The notes under the pieces were generated by a model, which made no database searches, was not told where the DNA came from, and saw nothing but the letters and a program-made list of their open reading frames with translations. Positions 25,310 through 36,322 of a stretch of DNA of 64,000 nucleotides are shown here, piece by piece (position 1 is the first letter of the stretch; each line of letters starts with the position of its first letter). The stretch lies in contig NC_067200.1 in assembly GCF_000699445.3 (NCBI RefSeq), positions 19,395,003 to 19,459,002 of the forward strand. The letters run 5' to 3'. The position numbers and the translations under genes are program-made. This stretch comes from Schistosoma haematobium. Taxonomy: Eukaryota; Platyhelminthes; Trematoda; Strigeidida; Schistosomatidae.

Positions 25310-25946
25310 GTGTATACGTTGACGATGTTTAATCAAATATGAGTATAATGCTATGCTTCTATATGGATATCCAACACTTCATAAAAGCGTTGTTTAACAT
25401 CTATGCCTAGAGACATGCTTATTTTCGGCCCATAGAATGTGTAACGATTATCGATGTTCAATACAAAACTGCATATCTACGTGAACTGTTGAAAAGTACA
25501 GACAAGATCAGTGTGTATGATGAAGCATATTCTGCTTGAAATTGGGTAACATGATTTGATAATGTGTGAAGATTCGTAGACTTCCAATATTGAATTTCAG
25601 ATAGAGGTTTCTGATTCTCTGTTGAAATATACCTATCCTGCATTGATTGATTGATTGATTGTACAAGGCCATCAGTATAGTTTTGTTGATTGATATTTAG
25701 ATTGTGATAAGATGTGAAATCCAGGAAACAAATTTCATTAATTGAAGGATAATGTTTACTCATCACACTGATTGATCACATTTTGCTAATATAAATCATG
25801 TAACTAATTGATCAATTCACTTCTGTCATCAATCCTGACAATATTGTATAGTGAATGATGCGTTCTTTCATTAATATTTCATATTTGGTAATATTGCCAT
25901 CGTTTTTTTTTTCTCTTCATACCATGTTGGACGTCAATGTTTCGAG

Positions 25947-26049
25947 TGAAGCAACACTTATTGTTCAAGATGAAACAACGCCAACTATCACTGAAGCTGC
26001 TCCAATCAATAAATTGACCGAAACTACTCAAACAAATGAATCTCATTTG
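25947..26049 (+). CDS. Linker exon of the PSI gene (5' edge uncertain)
   Basis: Encodes an acidic, Thr-rich stretch (IVQDETTPTITEAAP, then KLTETTQTNESHL) typical of an O-glycosylated stalk. The donor is CATTTG|GTAAAT at 26049, phase 0. The 5' edge is 25947 or 25952, after the long T tract at 25906-25916; neither is in phase 0 with the exon at 25170, which is why a further small exon is expected between them. Confidence 0.5.
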
Positions 26050-26105
26050 GTAAATATTTGACATTTTTTGTCATTATTATACTGTTTTTTTTTCTTTTTT
26101 TGCAG

Positions 26106-26258
26106 AATATAACTACAGAGATTACTGAAAATAGAGAACAAAGAAATTCATACAATTACGTGTGTATTGTCTTACCACTTGTTGTCCTTTTCTTTATTGG
26201 ATGTATTGGCTGTGGTTATTGGCTATGCTTCTACAGAAAGAAGAGAGTTAATCCATAG
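26106..26258 (+). CDS. Transmembrane exon of the PSI gene, terminal
   Basis: After TTTTTTTCTTTTTTTGCAG the exon opens in phase 0, matching the donor at 26049. It encodes NITTEITENREQRN, then a hydrophobic helix of about 21 residues (VCIVLPLVVLFF to GYWLCF) and the basic stop-transfer tail YRKKRVNP before TAG. The sequon NIT at the start is a likely glycosylation site. Topology predicted: outside N-terminal, cytosolic tail of about eight residues. Confidence 0.75.
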   Translation, partial: NITTEITENREQRNSYNYVCIVLPLVVLFFIGCIGCGYWLCFYRKKRVNP

Positions 26259-26529
26259 TTCCCACAAAGAGTTTGTCCCTTGGTTTTATCATGCTGACCT
26301 TGATATTTTCATGTTTTGGCTTATTAAAAACGCTTGATATTTTTCTTGATCATTTCAATTCATTCGTAATGGTTTCATGGAACTAGTTAACCCTTTCATG
26401 ACTGTTGTGTTACATAATAGTTGATGTATTTTGCTTATAAAATATAAAATATGCTTCTTTGTATTTACCTGATTGTTTTTATTCAATAGAAAACGGATTA
26501 GATTTACAAAAGTTTACTACAGTGCAATT

Positions 26530-26700
26530 AACAATTAGCAGTGCGAGAAGTCCCATACCAGGACGAAACAGCCGTCCAGTGCTTCAAGGTTTTCAATGGT
26601 GGTCTAGCTTCAACTGACTCATGATTTAAACCTGTGAAATTTCTAAATCTCTCCACAAAACCCATTCTGATAACAATTAGTCCTTTGTTATTGTCCATTT
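26530..26700 (+). repeat. SINE-A 3' part, broken hammerhead
   Basis: GCAGTGCGAGAAGTCCCATA replaces the CTGAGGA strand, while GGACGAAACAGCCGTCCAGT and the tail TGGTCTAGCTTCAACTGAC are kept. 5'-truncated. Confidence 0.75.
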
Positions 26701-26739
26701 TGTTGAAGTCTCACTATTGGACAGTATCATTTCAACTCA

Positions 26740-26785
26740 TCATCCATATCATCATCACCATCATCATCATCATCATCGTTATCAT
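26740..26785. repeat. (ATC)n microsatellite
   Basis: Imperfect ATC/CAT trinucleotide run just downstream of the SINE-A tail. Confidence 0.8.
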
Positions 26786-27013
26786 CCACTTGTTTACAAT
26801 GAAGTTCCCATTATTTAATCACACATCTATTACAATGTCCTAATGTAATTAGATTTTTGAAGAATATCTTGTCGAAATACTTTCAGAAACATACAAAAAG
26901 GTTTTAGAAAAGGTATGATCTATATCCCTCAGTGTTTATGTGATACATTTTGAACCATACATAGCGAATAATCTGATGAAAAGTTAACTGGACAAATTAA
27001 AAGGTAATTGAGA

Positions 27014-27375
27014 ATAAAGCGTGGTGTCGAGTCCCAGTTGACTATGAATACCACTACAGAGAAACACGTGCGAAATAAATCAGAAGGCGAATGAGGATTG
27101 GAACCAAGTTTATTTAGTTGGCGATCTCGTGGTATCGAATGAATACCGAGATCGTGCGAAGGAGATAGGTACAAGCGGAATGGGCAGGAGAAAGTACGTA
27201 TGAACGGAGTCATGAACCGCGAAACAGTAATAGAGAATAATGGAAGGGCAATATGACTGTCTTTAGCACAGTTAAACAAACGAGCACAGTGAAATAATCA
27301 TTCGTACAATTAGTTCTAATAATTATTGTTTTCAGTCAATCAATCGCGTTCTCTCGATAAAAGTAGGTCACTACA
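27014..27375 (+). repeat. LTR-like repeat G, copy 2
   Basis: Same blocks as the copy at 24550 (GCGTGGTGTCGAGTC, ACCACTACAGAGAAACACG, AAATAAATCAGAAGGCG, and an end in CACTACA). The TGTAG start is mutated to AATAAAG and no target duplication is evident. Much diverged from copy 1. Confidence 0.6.
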
Positions 27376-27839
27376 AGTATATGGGAGATCACATTGTTTG
27401 AAATGTATTGCGCAAAGATATTACATAACTCTGATAAAACCTTCATCTTCTCATTGTATTGGCAAAGTTCCCATCCCATTGTATTTGCTTGTTAAATTTC
27501 CAATATCAGTTATGATTTTATACCATTTTATATGATGGAATGTCTTGAAAGGTAATTGAATCTGTGTGTTATGATTATATAATACATCAGTTTAGAATAA
27601 ATTGAAATAACAGATTGAACAGATTATTTGTTCACAGTAATGATCTTCACGAATACAACTAAATAGAACGTAAGGCATCCACCGTTATGTCATTAAATAA
27701 AATAGAAATGTTTCAATTAAGATGTTTCGTTGTTAGGAAGTAGCTGAAGTAATGTTCATTATTGGTCAACGATTATTTTACAATTACAAGCAATTAAGAG
27801 TCCTTCAATACACACGAGATTAGTGAGATCTCGTTACAC

Positions 27840-28200
27840 AGGATGTATGACGTGCAACACTACTGTCAAGTCTTTCTGATTGAATGTTATAATCGTTCCT
27901 AAGCTATCCTGATAACTATACAGCGACCTGAACATCAGAAAAAAGACGCAAAGTATGAGAGAGACACTTTACTCCAAGGTTCGTTTTTGTACAGAAAACA
28001 TGAATATTTATAGATGTTAACGTTTGTTAAATCAACATCATATTTCGGCCAATCCGTTAACGACATATTATGCTACTGACCAATAGTAGCACGCCACGTT
28101 TGAATGCTAGAATGCTCCATCATGCTCTGATTGGCCACGACTCTTCGGCTCCTTTTGGGCCTCTGGAGGCTCCGTTGAAGTTCTCCGAAAGCCGGCTCAA
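27840..28200 (-). repeat. Dispersed repeat E, LTR-like
   Basis: Read on the minus strand from GAGCCGGCTTTCGGAGAAC through GGCGTGCTACTATTGGTC and a TATA-like CTATAAATATTC to GGTCGCTGTATAG. Other copies are at 55690-56000 (-) and 59938-60288 (+). A TATA-like box in the middle of a roughly 350-bp non-coding unit fits an LTR, but no coding partner is seen. Confidence 0.55.
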
Positions 28201-28214
28201 CAACTTCCCCGCAT

Positions 28215-29830
28215 GAGATTTCAGAATATCTTTCTAATACGAACAGAAGTTATCGTTGAATTGGAACACCATTCTATATACATAATATCACTCAACAACA
28301 TTGGAACACAACCAAATTAGCGAACTAAAGGTGATAAAAGCGTGGGTCTTTGAAAAAGTACAGAAAAGAAAAATGTTATCAAGATTATCCCTTAAGTTGG
28401 CACATAATGATTAAATCTGGATATTCTGAGTTCTTTTTGTCAATAAAAAATACAGGTGAACAAGGGTAGTTTCTAAGAAGAGATACAGTTTGGATAAGAA
28501 TGCCATCATAAGAAAATTTCAGTTAAGAGGAATTCTTTCATATTTTGGAAAATGTAAAAGAAAACTGTAACAGACTGATAAATGCCTTTTAAACTCATTT
28601 ACCAGGTACAGATTCGTGATTGTATACTCTGGGGTACTGGAGTAGTTTGTTTGTTTCAAATTTATGCTTATTATTCAAATAATATACGGATTTCACAAAG
28701 GTTCCACGGACCTCGATCTACCCAAGTGCTATCTACAGTCCCTACTGTTATTTATTGTTTTATAGTCCTTGAATTGTGTGTATTATCTCGCATTTCTCTC
28801 TCCAAATATCCTTCCTCTTCTTCGAAATCATCATGATTCTACTGTCAGTTCACACAATTTTTCACCCTTCCTCTTTTTACTTTATGATTCTGTATGATTT
28901 CGCACTTTTCCGATTACATATGTGAATATTACTATTTCCAGTTTCATTTTTGTTCCCGTGTCATCTTGCCTGTTCTCCCTGTTATAGTGGTAATACAAAG
29001 AAGTTCGTCTATACATTGGTATCTGAAATGATGATGATGTGTTCTCTGAATTATTTAGTTTAGTTACTGAGAAGAATTAGGCTCTAAAGATGTCCGGAAT
29101 AAAAATTAATGAAAGCTCTAGCTCAGAGAACACATTAAATCGTTGTTTTTGACTGATTGCACTGCATTTCTTAAAAGCTTCCTCTCTATCATTATCTTAT
29201 GGTTGTTCTCAATGCCAGGCATAATCATAAGCAGTAGTAAAAATGTGTCAGAGATGAAATAAATGTACGGTTGTTTTTGTATGACTTAAGTGCAGTTTTG
29301 TAAATATAGATCTTCGTAATTTTTACAACACTTGTTTACTCCTAATTTCCTGGGTTGATCATTGTGGTATGGGATTGTGGACCGATGTACACGTTCGTTG
29401 ACTGTTTCTACTTTGATTATGACTGACTGTTTATCCAGCGGTTTTTGTAAAGAAAATTGTCTGGAAGCTTGTTAAGGTATCAGGTATTTCCAGCAGTTTG
29501 CTTGTTCCATATAAGTTGTGCGTTTGTCTTTGATCAGTCACGTAGATCAGTTAAACGATGAGAAACTCCGAAATCATATTTATTGTCAAAATGAGGTGAT
29601 TTATGCAACTCGACCATACGATAGATCTGGTCATGAGTTTGAAGAAAGCACTTGGTTTCTTCTAATTTGCGTCAACTGTGATGTAGATAGTGAATCAACC
29701 GAACTTTTAATGATCTAGTACGCTGCTCATTAGTCTACTCTGTACTAACCTATGATTATGAATAATAACCTAATAAAGTAAAAGATTATTGACCAATCCT
29801 AAGGTTAAAATTCAGGTAGGATTCTCTTCC
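28215..29830. other. No gene seen
   Basis: Open frames at 28582-28836 and 29518-29718 lack splice context and family features. Confidence 0.4.
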
Positions 29831-29834
29831 AACT

Positions 29835-30115
29835 AATTTTAATCCCCTAATATCTCAACGTAGTGCACATGGCGTCGAGTCAATCAGACTAGTGACCACA
29901 TTTCAACTTATTCGATAAGGTTCATTTGGCGCGAAAGGAATAGATAAGCATGAAATCGATCATCACTCAATCCAACCGGAAGTCAGTGTTAATAACTTTG
30001 ACTACAAATCTGAGTGATGCTGGCTCGAATCTGACATGGACCAGTTTCCTGAAATCATCAGATGCACTCGTCTGATGAGTGCCAGCTAGCAAGTTACATA
30101 GTTCTCGCGGGTTAT
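29835..30115 (+). repeat. SINE-C, unit end plus unit start, decayed
   Basis: A unit end (ATCTCAACGTAGTGCACATG, GGCGTCGAGTC, then CATCACTCAATCC) is followed directly by a tRNA-like block (box B-like GGCTCGAATCTG) and CTGATGAGTGCCAGCTAGCA, where the second core strand GAAAC is lost. Same junction type as at 11.3 and 53.9 kb. Confidence 0.65.
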
Positions 30116-30639
30116 CCAACAGACATTGAACAACAGAATCCATATATATATATTGTGGAGACAAAAAGTCAAACGTCAATATAGAGAAACTGGATATGTA
30201 TATAGAAGTAAATAATGGGCAAGCATAGTTTAGTATTGTCGTACAAAATAACGAGGGGAGAATTGCATTAGTATCAAAGTTATTTTCTGGACAGAAGCAA
30301 AGAAGAGTATATATAGATATATATAGACATGTATAACGCAAAAATTGCTAGCTCAGTTGAATCCATTCACTTGTCATACATGCTATTTGAAATGGGATGG
30401 ATCATTCGAATAGGATGAGGAAACAAAGAAAAAAAAAGCAGAGAGAAATCATTTATTGATATCATTATTCTATGAAGTTAACTGAACAGTTTTCGAATTA
30501 ATCACATTAGAAGGTTGTTGACTTTACACAGTTCACACCACCAACTGATTTTAGACAACCATTGATGACCAGGAAGTACCGAAAAGACAAATGCTTCGTC
30601 TTAGTCAACGATACCTTCGAAATACACTAACACAGATTG

Positions 30640-32340
30640 AATCTACGGTAATAGTTTTGCGATGAAGATCTTCAGTTCCTTTATCGGAAAAACAAATCAA
30701 CATTGGCTTGCCTAACGATAGCCTAAGGGAACTGCTCCTAAGATGCACTCTGAATGTACATTTTGTCTTCAACAACACTTACTATAGACAAATAGACGGG
30801 ATAGCCATGGGCTCGCCTCTAGGTCCGATTTTGGCTGATCTCTTCCTAACAAAGCTAGAAAATGGACCTCTCAATGAGACTATTCAGAAACTTGATTTAT
30901 ATTGTCGATACATTGACGACACCTTCATCATCGTAGATCAAAACACTAGTAAGGAGGAACTCCTAGACCAATTCAACAGTGTTCACCCAGCGATCACTTT
31001 CACTGGTGAAAGTGAGCATAATAAGAAGCTGAACTTCCTTGACGTCACACTAAGCAGACGAAGTGACGGCACATTAAGTAGAAGCGTGTATAGAAGAAAC
31101 CCCTCTTCATGCCAATATACCCACTTCTGCAGTTTCACACCCATCCGTTACAAGAGAAATTTGGTCAGATGTCTCACGAGCAGAGCAAAAAAGATCTGTA
31201 CAGTAGACACTCTTAGTCAGGAGCTTGAGTTTATCAACAACTCACTGACCGAGATCGGCTACCCCAGCGCGTTCATTAAGAAGTACATGCATGATATAAT
31301 AAAGAAGTCGGAGATTTCGACTGTTCGTAAGAAACCTTTATACATGAAAGTGCAATTCAACGGGGATGTGGCTAGTGACACTCTGAAATATAGGTTAACC
31401 AAAGTAATCACCAGGACATTCTACGCAGCCAATCTTGCGTTGACCTTCTCTTGTCGACCAGCGATGTCTACTCGAACGAAGGATAAGTTACCTGAGTAGG
31501 CCTCTTCCATGTGCATTTACAAATTCAGCTGCTCCTGTGGAGATAGCTATATAGGGCGTACTACCAGGCAACTTAACCAACGAATGAGTGAACATCTACC
31601 AACTTGGTACATAAAGGGCCAGAGAAAATCTATTCGCAGTTCTATATTGGCACATCTTATTGATAGCGGTCATGCAGTAGATAAATCGAAATCATTTCGA
31701 GTTATCTATCGTATACCTTCATCATTTCCCGATGGAGTCCGTTCCCGTCTCCTATATATAGCTGAAGCCATTGGAATTCGTACATATAACCCCAATTTAT
31801 GTGTACAGAAGAAATACGTGACCCCCCTATCCCTTCCATGGCCAGTTATAACTTAACTAACAATTTTTATTTTATTATTATCATTATTTATTTTATTCTA
31901 TTTTTGTTATCGTTAACCTTATTTCCACATCCATTATTTGTTTGTCATTATCCGCCTCTTTGTATTCTTCACTATCTAATTATTTACACACATCTTATTA
32001 CGTAATGATTTTTAATGTTTTGGTGTTGACTATTCCAAGTCTATTTACCCATGTTTATTTGACCTTCTATTGCCAACGTTTAACTATTGATAAGACTTGT
32101 TATTGTATTTTATGATTCTTACTACTTACTATCAATACACTTGTCTTCCTACTATCAACTTGTACTTTTACCTCTTTTATGTGTAGAGACTTATTTTATT
32201 TCATTGTGATTATTGACCCAGATTGCCTTGATTGGTTCCACATTTTCGTATAAATATTCATGTATATTAGAGTAAAGCCTGATGACGATCTAATTGAAAA
32301 CAATATTGTTCGCTTATGTATGTGTTGTTCTAATTTTCAC
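30640..32340 (+). pseudogene. Penelope-like element, RT plus GIY-YIG, one in-frame TAG
   Basis: A 5'-truncated copy. The frame opens near 30665 and reads INIGLPNDSLRELLLRCT, DGIAMGSPLGPILADLF (RT motif B), YCRYIDDTFII (catalytic motif C), LNFLDVTLSRR, then TAG at 31497-31499, and in the same frame SSMCIYKFSCSCGDSYIGRT (GIY-YIG block), EHLPTWYIKGQ and LCVQKKYVTPLSLPWP to TAA at about 31854. The TAG falls exactly between the polymerase and nuclease parts, where the copy at 5-6 kb has FAK. Non-coding 3' sequence continues to about 32340 (CTGATGACGATC, AAACAATATTGTTCGC). Apart from the stop the coding part is intact, so this is the younger of the Penelope-like copies here. Confidence 0.9.
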
Positions 32341-32344
32341 AATG

Positions 32345-32901
32345 GGAATCTTTAATATTCCTTTATTTCTTACCAGCATTACCAAGTTTTATATAACGTG
32401 GAAGTCTGTAAAGTATCATTTTCTGAAAGAAGCTACAGAGTACAGCGTTTCAAGATAGTAACATACACACAGAATAATCACCATTCTATCCAAATGCACA
32501 TTACTAAACCAAAAACTATTAACGAGATTTTGCTACTGAATGTTAACATTTCTTGGAAGATAACCTTCATGGAATACAGAAAGTTCATTGAATATCTTCG
32601 GCTAAACAGCGTCAGGTTTTGCAAACATATAACATTGATAAATGGTACAACACTTTTGTAGAGAATTAAACTACCCATATTTATCAATGTTTTCCAAACC
32701 TCATTCATTGAATATTCACATTGAAAACTCGGAAGCAGTTTCCACTGTGAATGGAAGTTCCTTTAATTAAAAGTGTGATACGGAAGTATCACAATGAAGC
32801 TGAGAATAAATAAACGAAGGAGTGATCGTCATTGTAAATCGTTTACAAATATCTTTGATCTATACAACAATTCTCATTGTCTTCTCTTAATTATAAATTA
32901 G
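32345..32901. other. No gene seen; likely 3' UTR of the minus-strand exon
   Basis: AT-rich. It lies just downstream of the terminal exon on the minus strand and probably contains its 3' UTR. Confidence 0.35.
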
Positions 32902-33090
32902 TTATTCTGAATCGTTGGAACAAGTAGGTGAATTCCAATCATCTATTTCACCGATTAAACGTATCGGTGCTTTTACATGGAATGGAGATGTTGGTGTTGG
33001 CGATAATACCACACAACTACGTCGATGTTGACGTAAATGTTCGCTATTGACAAGATTTCCGAAATCCATGATATGTTTTCGTTGTTGTAT
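32902..33090 (-). CDS. Terminal exon of an unrecognised protein
   Basis: Minus strand: acceptor TTTACTTTCAATGTAG, then an uninterrupted frame of 62 codons to TAA at 32902-32904. It begins IQQRKHIMDFGNLVNSEHLR, continues RQHRRSCVVLSPTPTSPF, then HVKAPIRLIGEIDDWNSP, and ends TCSNDSE. The other two frames are closed. The composition is balanced, without low complexity, and the SPTPTSP stretch could be a phosphorylation site, so this reads as a real C-terminal exon. I do not recognise the family. Its upstream exons should lie at higher coordinates on the minus strand; none was found with confidence before 37.1 kb. It is too short from its first ATG to appear in ordinary open-frame lists. Confidence 0.7.
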   Translation of the reverse strand: MQQRKHIMDFGNLVNSEHLRQHRRSCVVLSPTPTSPFHVKAPIRLIGEIDDWNSPTCSNDSE

Positions 33091-34195
33091 CTACATTGAA
33101 AGTAAACAAAAAATGAGAAAAGGAGTTATAGCTAGTGTCCATTTATCAAAGAAAAGGTAAAACTTTCAATCATGAAGGAAGTTCATTCATCAGGTAGGTG
33201 AAAAAAGCCAAAATTACACCATATACTCTTCAAAATAATTAAATGTTACACGGCTATTCCAATCAACCAATAAAGTGGACATTTTATTCAGATGTTTCTT
33301 GCTTGGAACTGAAATACTCTAATTCTGAGACTTTCATTGTCTTTCTAGGTAATTTCATGGGGAAACAATTTTTTCATTTTTAATGATTACGGCGCTTTCT
33401 TGTTACAACGGTTTACGTAGTTCCTTCTGATATAATACAGGATATGTGGCAGCTAAACAGATCGGACAACGAGAAAACCACCTCACTTCAATATTAATAC
33501 CCCAAACACAAAAGAATAAAAGAATACAGGACTTGCATTGAATTTCTTCTTAGTGAATTGTACTTCAAAATTAAACATCCTACTGACAAACTCAAGAAAA
33601 GTTTATCGACAAGATATTTTCTAGGAGTGTCCAATAATCAGTTAATCTGTCAACAAATGATTCGAGTACGGTTTATTGTCTATAACCGTGTGCTGTTATT
33701 GTGGTGGCATATTGATATTAATTACTTCCCTTACTCACTTGATATGTGATCATGTCGTTACCGATCATTTGCCCACTGACATTTTGAACTGAGTTTATTT
33801 CAATATACTTACTGATTATTGTGTGGCATGAATTTCAGACTGTTATGAGATGCAATATCCGAAAGCTGATGTCAGTTTAAAGTCTTCCTACAAACCAGCC
33901 CAACCGACTTACTCTAATGAAAAGACTGAGAAAGAAGAGAACGTTTCTTGATAGAACAGCATCGAGGACGTATGTTTACTCATTTATACATATATGAGCC
34001 GTAGAATATTAAGGCCCCAATGATGTATGTCTTATTTCTTAAAAATACAAGCCATTTCTTAGCCAGTCACATGCACTTGTCGTGTCTAATTAGCCCAATG
34101 TATCACTAATATTAAAAACATGTCTGCTTTTATTCTTGTTTCCTTTTGACGTTTTCTCAGTCAGACCTTCGTCTTTAGTTGTGTTGTTATAGTTT
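33091..34195. other. No gene seen (probable intron)
   Basis: Unique-looking AT-rich sequence upstream of the minus-strand exon. Confidence 0.4.
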
Positions 34196-34202
34196 TATTT
34201 CA

Positions 34203-34392
34203 CTGGTTGAAATCATGAGTCAATTGAAGCTAGACCATCATAGAAAACCTAGAAGCACTGGACGGCCGTTTTGTCCTACTGTGGGACTCCTCAGCAGTGC
34301 GCATCCACGATCCCGTACCCCGTGAGATTCGAACCCAGGACCTATCAGTCTCGCGCCAAGCGCTTAACCAACTAGACCACTTAGCCAGTTTT
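34203..34392 (-). repeat. SINE-A copy
   Basis: Minus strand: box A-like TGGTCTAGTTGGTTAAGCG, box B-like CTGGGTTCGAATCTCACG, hammerhead, tail. The 5' leader is missing. Confidence 0.85.
34255..34300 (-). ncRNA. Hammerhead (SINE-A), G12 changed
   Basis: Stem I GCACTG/CAGTGC, CTGAGGA, palindromic ACGGCCGT and GTC are intact, but the second core strand reads GGACAAAAC instead of GGACGAAAC. The general-base G12 is lost, so it should not cleave. Confidence 0.7.
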
Positions 34393-34689
34393 ATTGATAT
34401 GGATCACTGTAAGTGAAAATATGTTGTGACATTTAACAACTATCTTGTATTTATATAGACAGACAGAAAAGTAGTTCACTTTAATGCAATTAGCCCCTTT
34501 GATAAATTTCAACATTGTGATAAGTAGACGAAGATTATCAGAATTTTTGTGATGATAGATTAACTCAACACATTTCGAACAATCTGATCACACCTAATAT
34601 AATTGTTAAGATCATTCATAGTTAAAAATAAAAGGTCAACTAGACTGGAAACGGGGGGAGAAGAGACAAGGATAATAATATGTGGATAA

Positions 34690-35480
34690 CCTGGAAATAA
34701 GCCAATATTCCCACGGTAAGTTCAAGGTGAGAACAAACTGTTCTTGAATACACAAATGGGGTTTCAATTTTCGTATGGCTAAGGCTTCAATAAACCTTCG
34801 TATACGTCCTTTTAAACTTTTATTCATCACCACAAAAGCTGGGTTAAGATCAATCTTTTGGCCTGTTTCAATTATCTGTTTAGCAATAGAGGATGATGGA
34901 TATTTGTCATCTACCTTTATTGGGTCACTTGATTCTATTCCACTTTGGTACATGTCCATGCACCCTAATTTTGGGATCACGATTGCTCCTCTCTATGTAT
35001 GTGTGACCACACACACATTGAAATTGGTAAAGACAGTTGGATGTGACACAATCGTTTTCATGTCTTTTAAGTTTTGGATGAAGCATGCATCTTGTTATTT
35101 CTTTGATGATGACCTTTGCTGCCCAATACGTTTTGTTGATGACTAATTTAATCCTTTAGTTCAATAAAAGGCCATTTGAATCACCTCTAAACGGTAAGGT
35201 GATGCAGATAAGATTTTTCTCTGCCAAAGCTATAATAGGTCTCACTGTACCATGAACTTGCCATCTATTTATGAATTTAAGAGCATAGCCATTTTCTATT
35301 AATCTTTTATTTAACAACCTAACATTATCATCAATGCCGTCATTTGTATAAATACGATCAAGCCTGTTGAATAAGCACCTTATCAAACCCCGTTTGTAAT
35401 GCACGGCCCAATATCTATAATAACTATGGTATTGACCTATACACGTTGATTTTCTGGAAATGGGTTGTTTCATTGAGCCA
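34690..35480 (-). pseudogene. Penelope-like element of a second lineage, fragment
   Basis: Minus strand, three broken blocks in Penelope order. At 35473-35156 is the post-catalytic RT region (CIGQYHSYYRYWAVHYKRGL, then ENGYALKFINRWQV). Near 35010 is a GIY-YIG-type block with CVCGHTYIERS. At 34980-34700 is the C-terminal end (IRRFIEALAIRKLKPHLCIQ, then LTLNLPWEYW). Residues differ widely from the copies at 5 and 30.7 kb, so it belongs to another lineage. Several stops and shifts. Confidence 0.75.
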
Positions 35481-35729
35481 TCTTCTCGTCTACTCAGAAG
35501 TATATGTAGGATGGAAAACTGATCGTTATTCTCCTTTTCACATGAGAGACTGATATGGTGTGATATTTGGAAGAATTTGAATTATAGTATGAACTAAGAA
35601 TCCCAGAAATAACGTGATCAGATCAAGAAGTACTAGATAAGCACGAACGAATGTACTGTGTTTAGAATCCGAAATCAAGCATTCACCAAGTACAAAAGAA
35701 CCATTAGTTCATTCAAACACCACAACTAC

Positions 35730-36105
35730 TTATGTCGATATAAGTAGCAGACACCACACTAACTACCACCTCAGTTAGGGTGATTGCCTGTAGAACAGTA
35801 CCCTCAGCCCACCTCCTGGTTTGTAGCGTCACCAAATGTAGGGAATGAAAACTCAAGTTGGGACAATCGAATGTGTTTGGACACAAAATTACAGAATCTC
35901 TTCATAAATTCTGAGATCCATATGGTAAATAGTTCATTTGTAAACTATCAATCAATTGTCTCAGAATTGATTGTTCCTTCGTTTCCACACCAATCATTCT
36001 TTGTTCTCACCCTCTTTTCTTTGATCCTCTTAACCTTCTACCAACAGACGTTTCACTTTTGATTAATGATACATACTACTTATATCTATCGACAACAGTA
36101 AAACA
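35730..36105. repeat. Repeat family F, with terminal palindromic ends
   Basis: Bounded by TGTCGATATAAGTAG on the left and ACTTATATCTATCGACA on the right (TG...CA ends). Shared internal blocks: TCACCAAATGTAGGGAATG, CAATCAATTGTCTCAGAATT, TGATCCTCTTAACCTTCTAC. Copies or parts recur at about ten sites. Possibly an LTR; no coding partner seen. Confidence 0.6.
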
Positions 36106-36322
36106 CACTACAATATATACGATCGCATTATTTAGTTAGATTTCATTTAAAATAATCACACTGTATGATGATAAAGTACCAGGGAGAAGAGAAATCAAGT
36201 AAATTGACTTAAAAGTCATTAAACATGTTTTATTACTTTGATTTTAAAAATGGTAGGAGATAGATTATCAAAGGAGTGACAATTATCCTATGTTACTTAC
36301 GGAAATGAAGGATGATTTTATC

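Noticed and set aside
24550..27375. A single LTR retrotransposon carrying the PSI gene between its two LTRs
   Set aside because: The two repeats are much diverged, copy 1 has its own 4-bp duplication, and the interior has spliced host-like exons rather than gag/pol.
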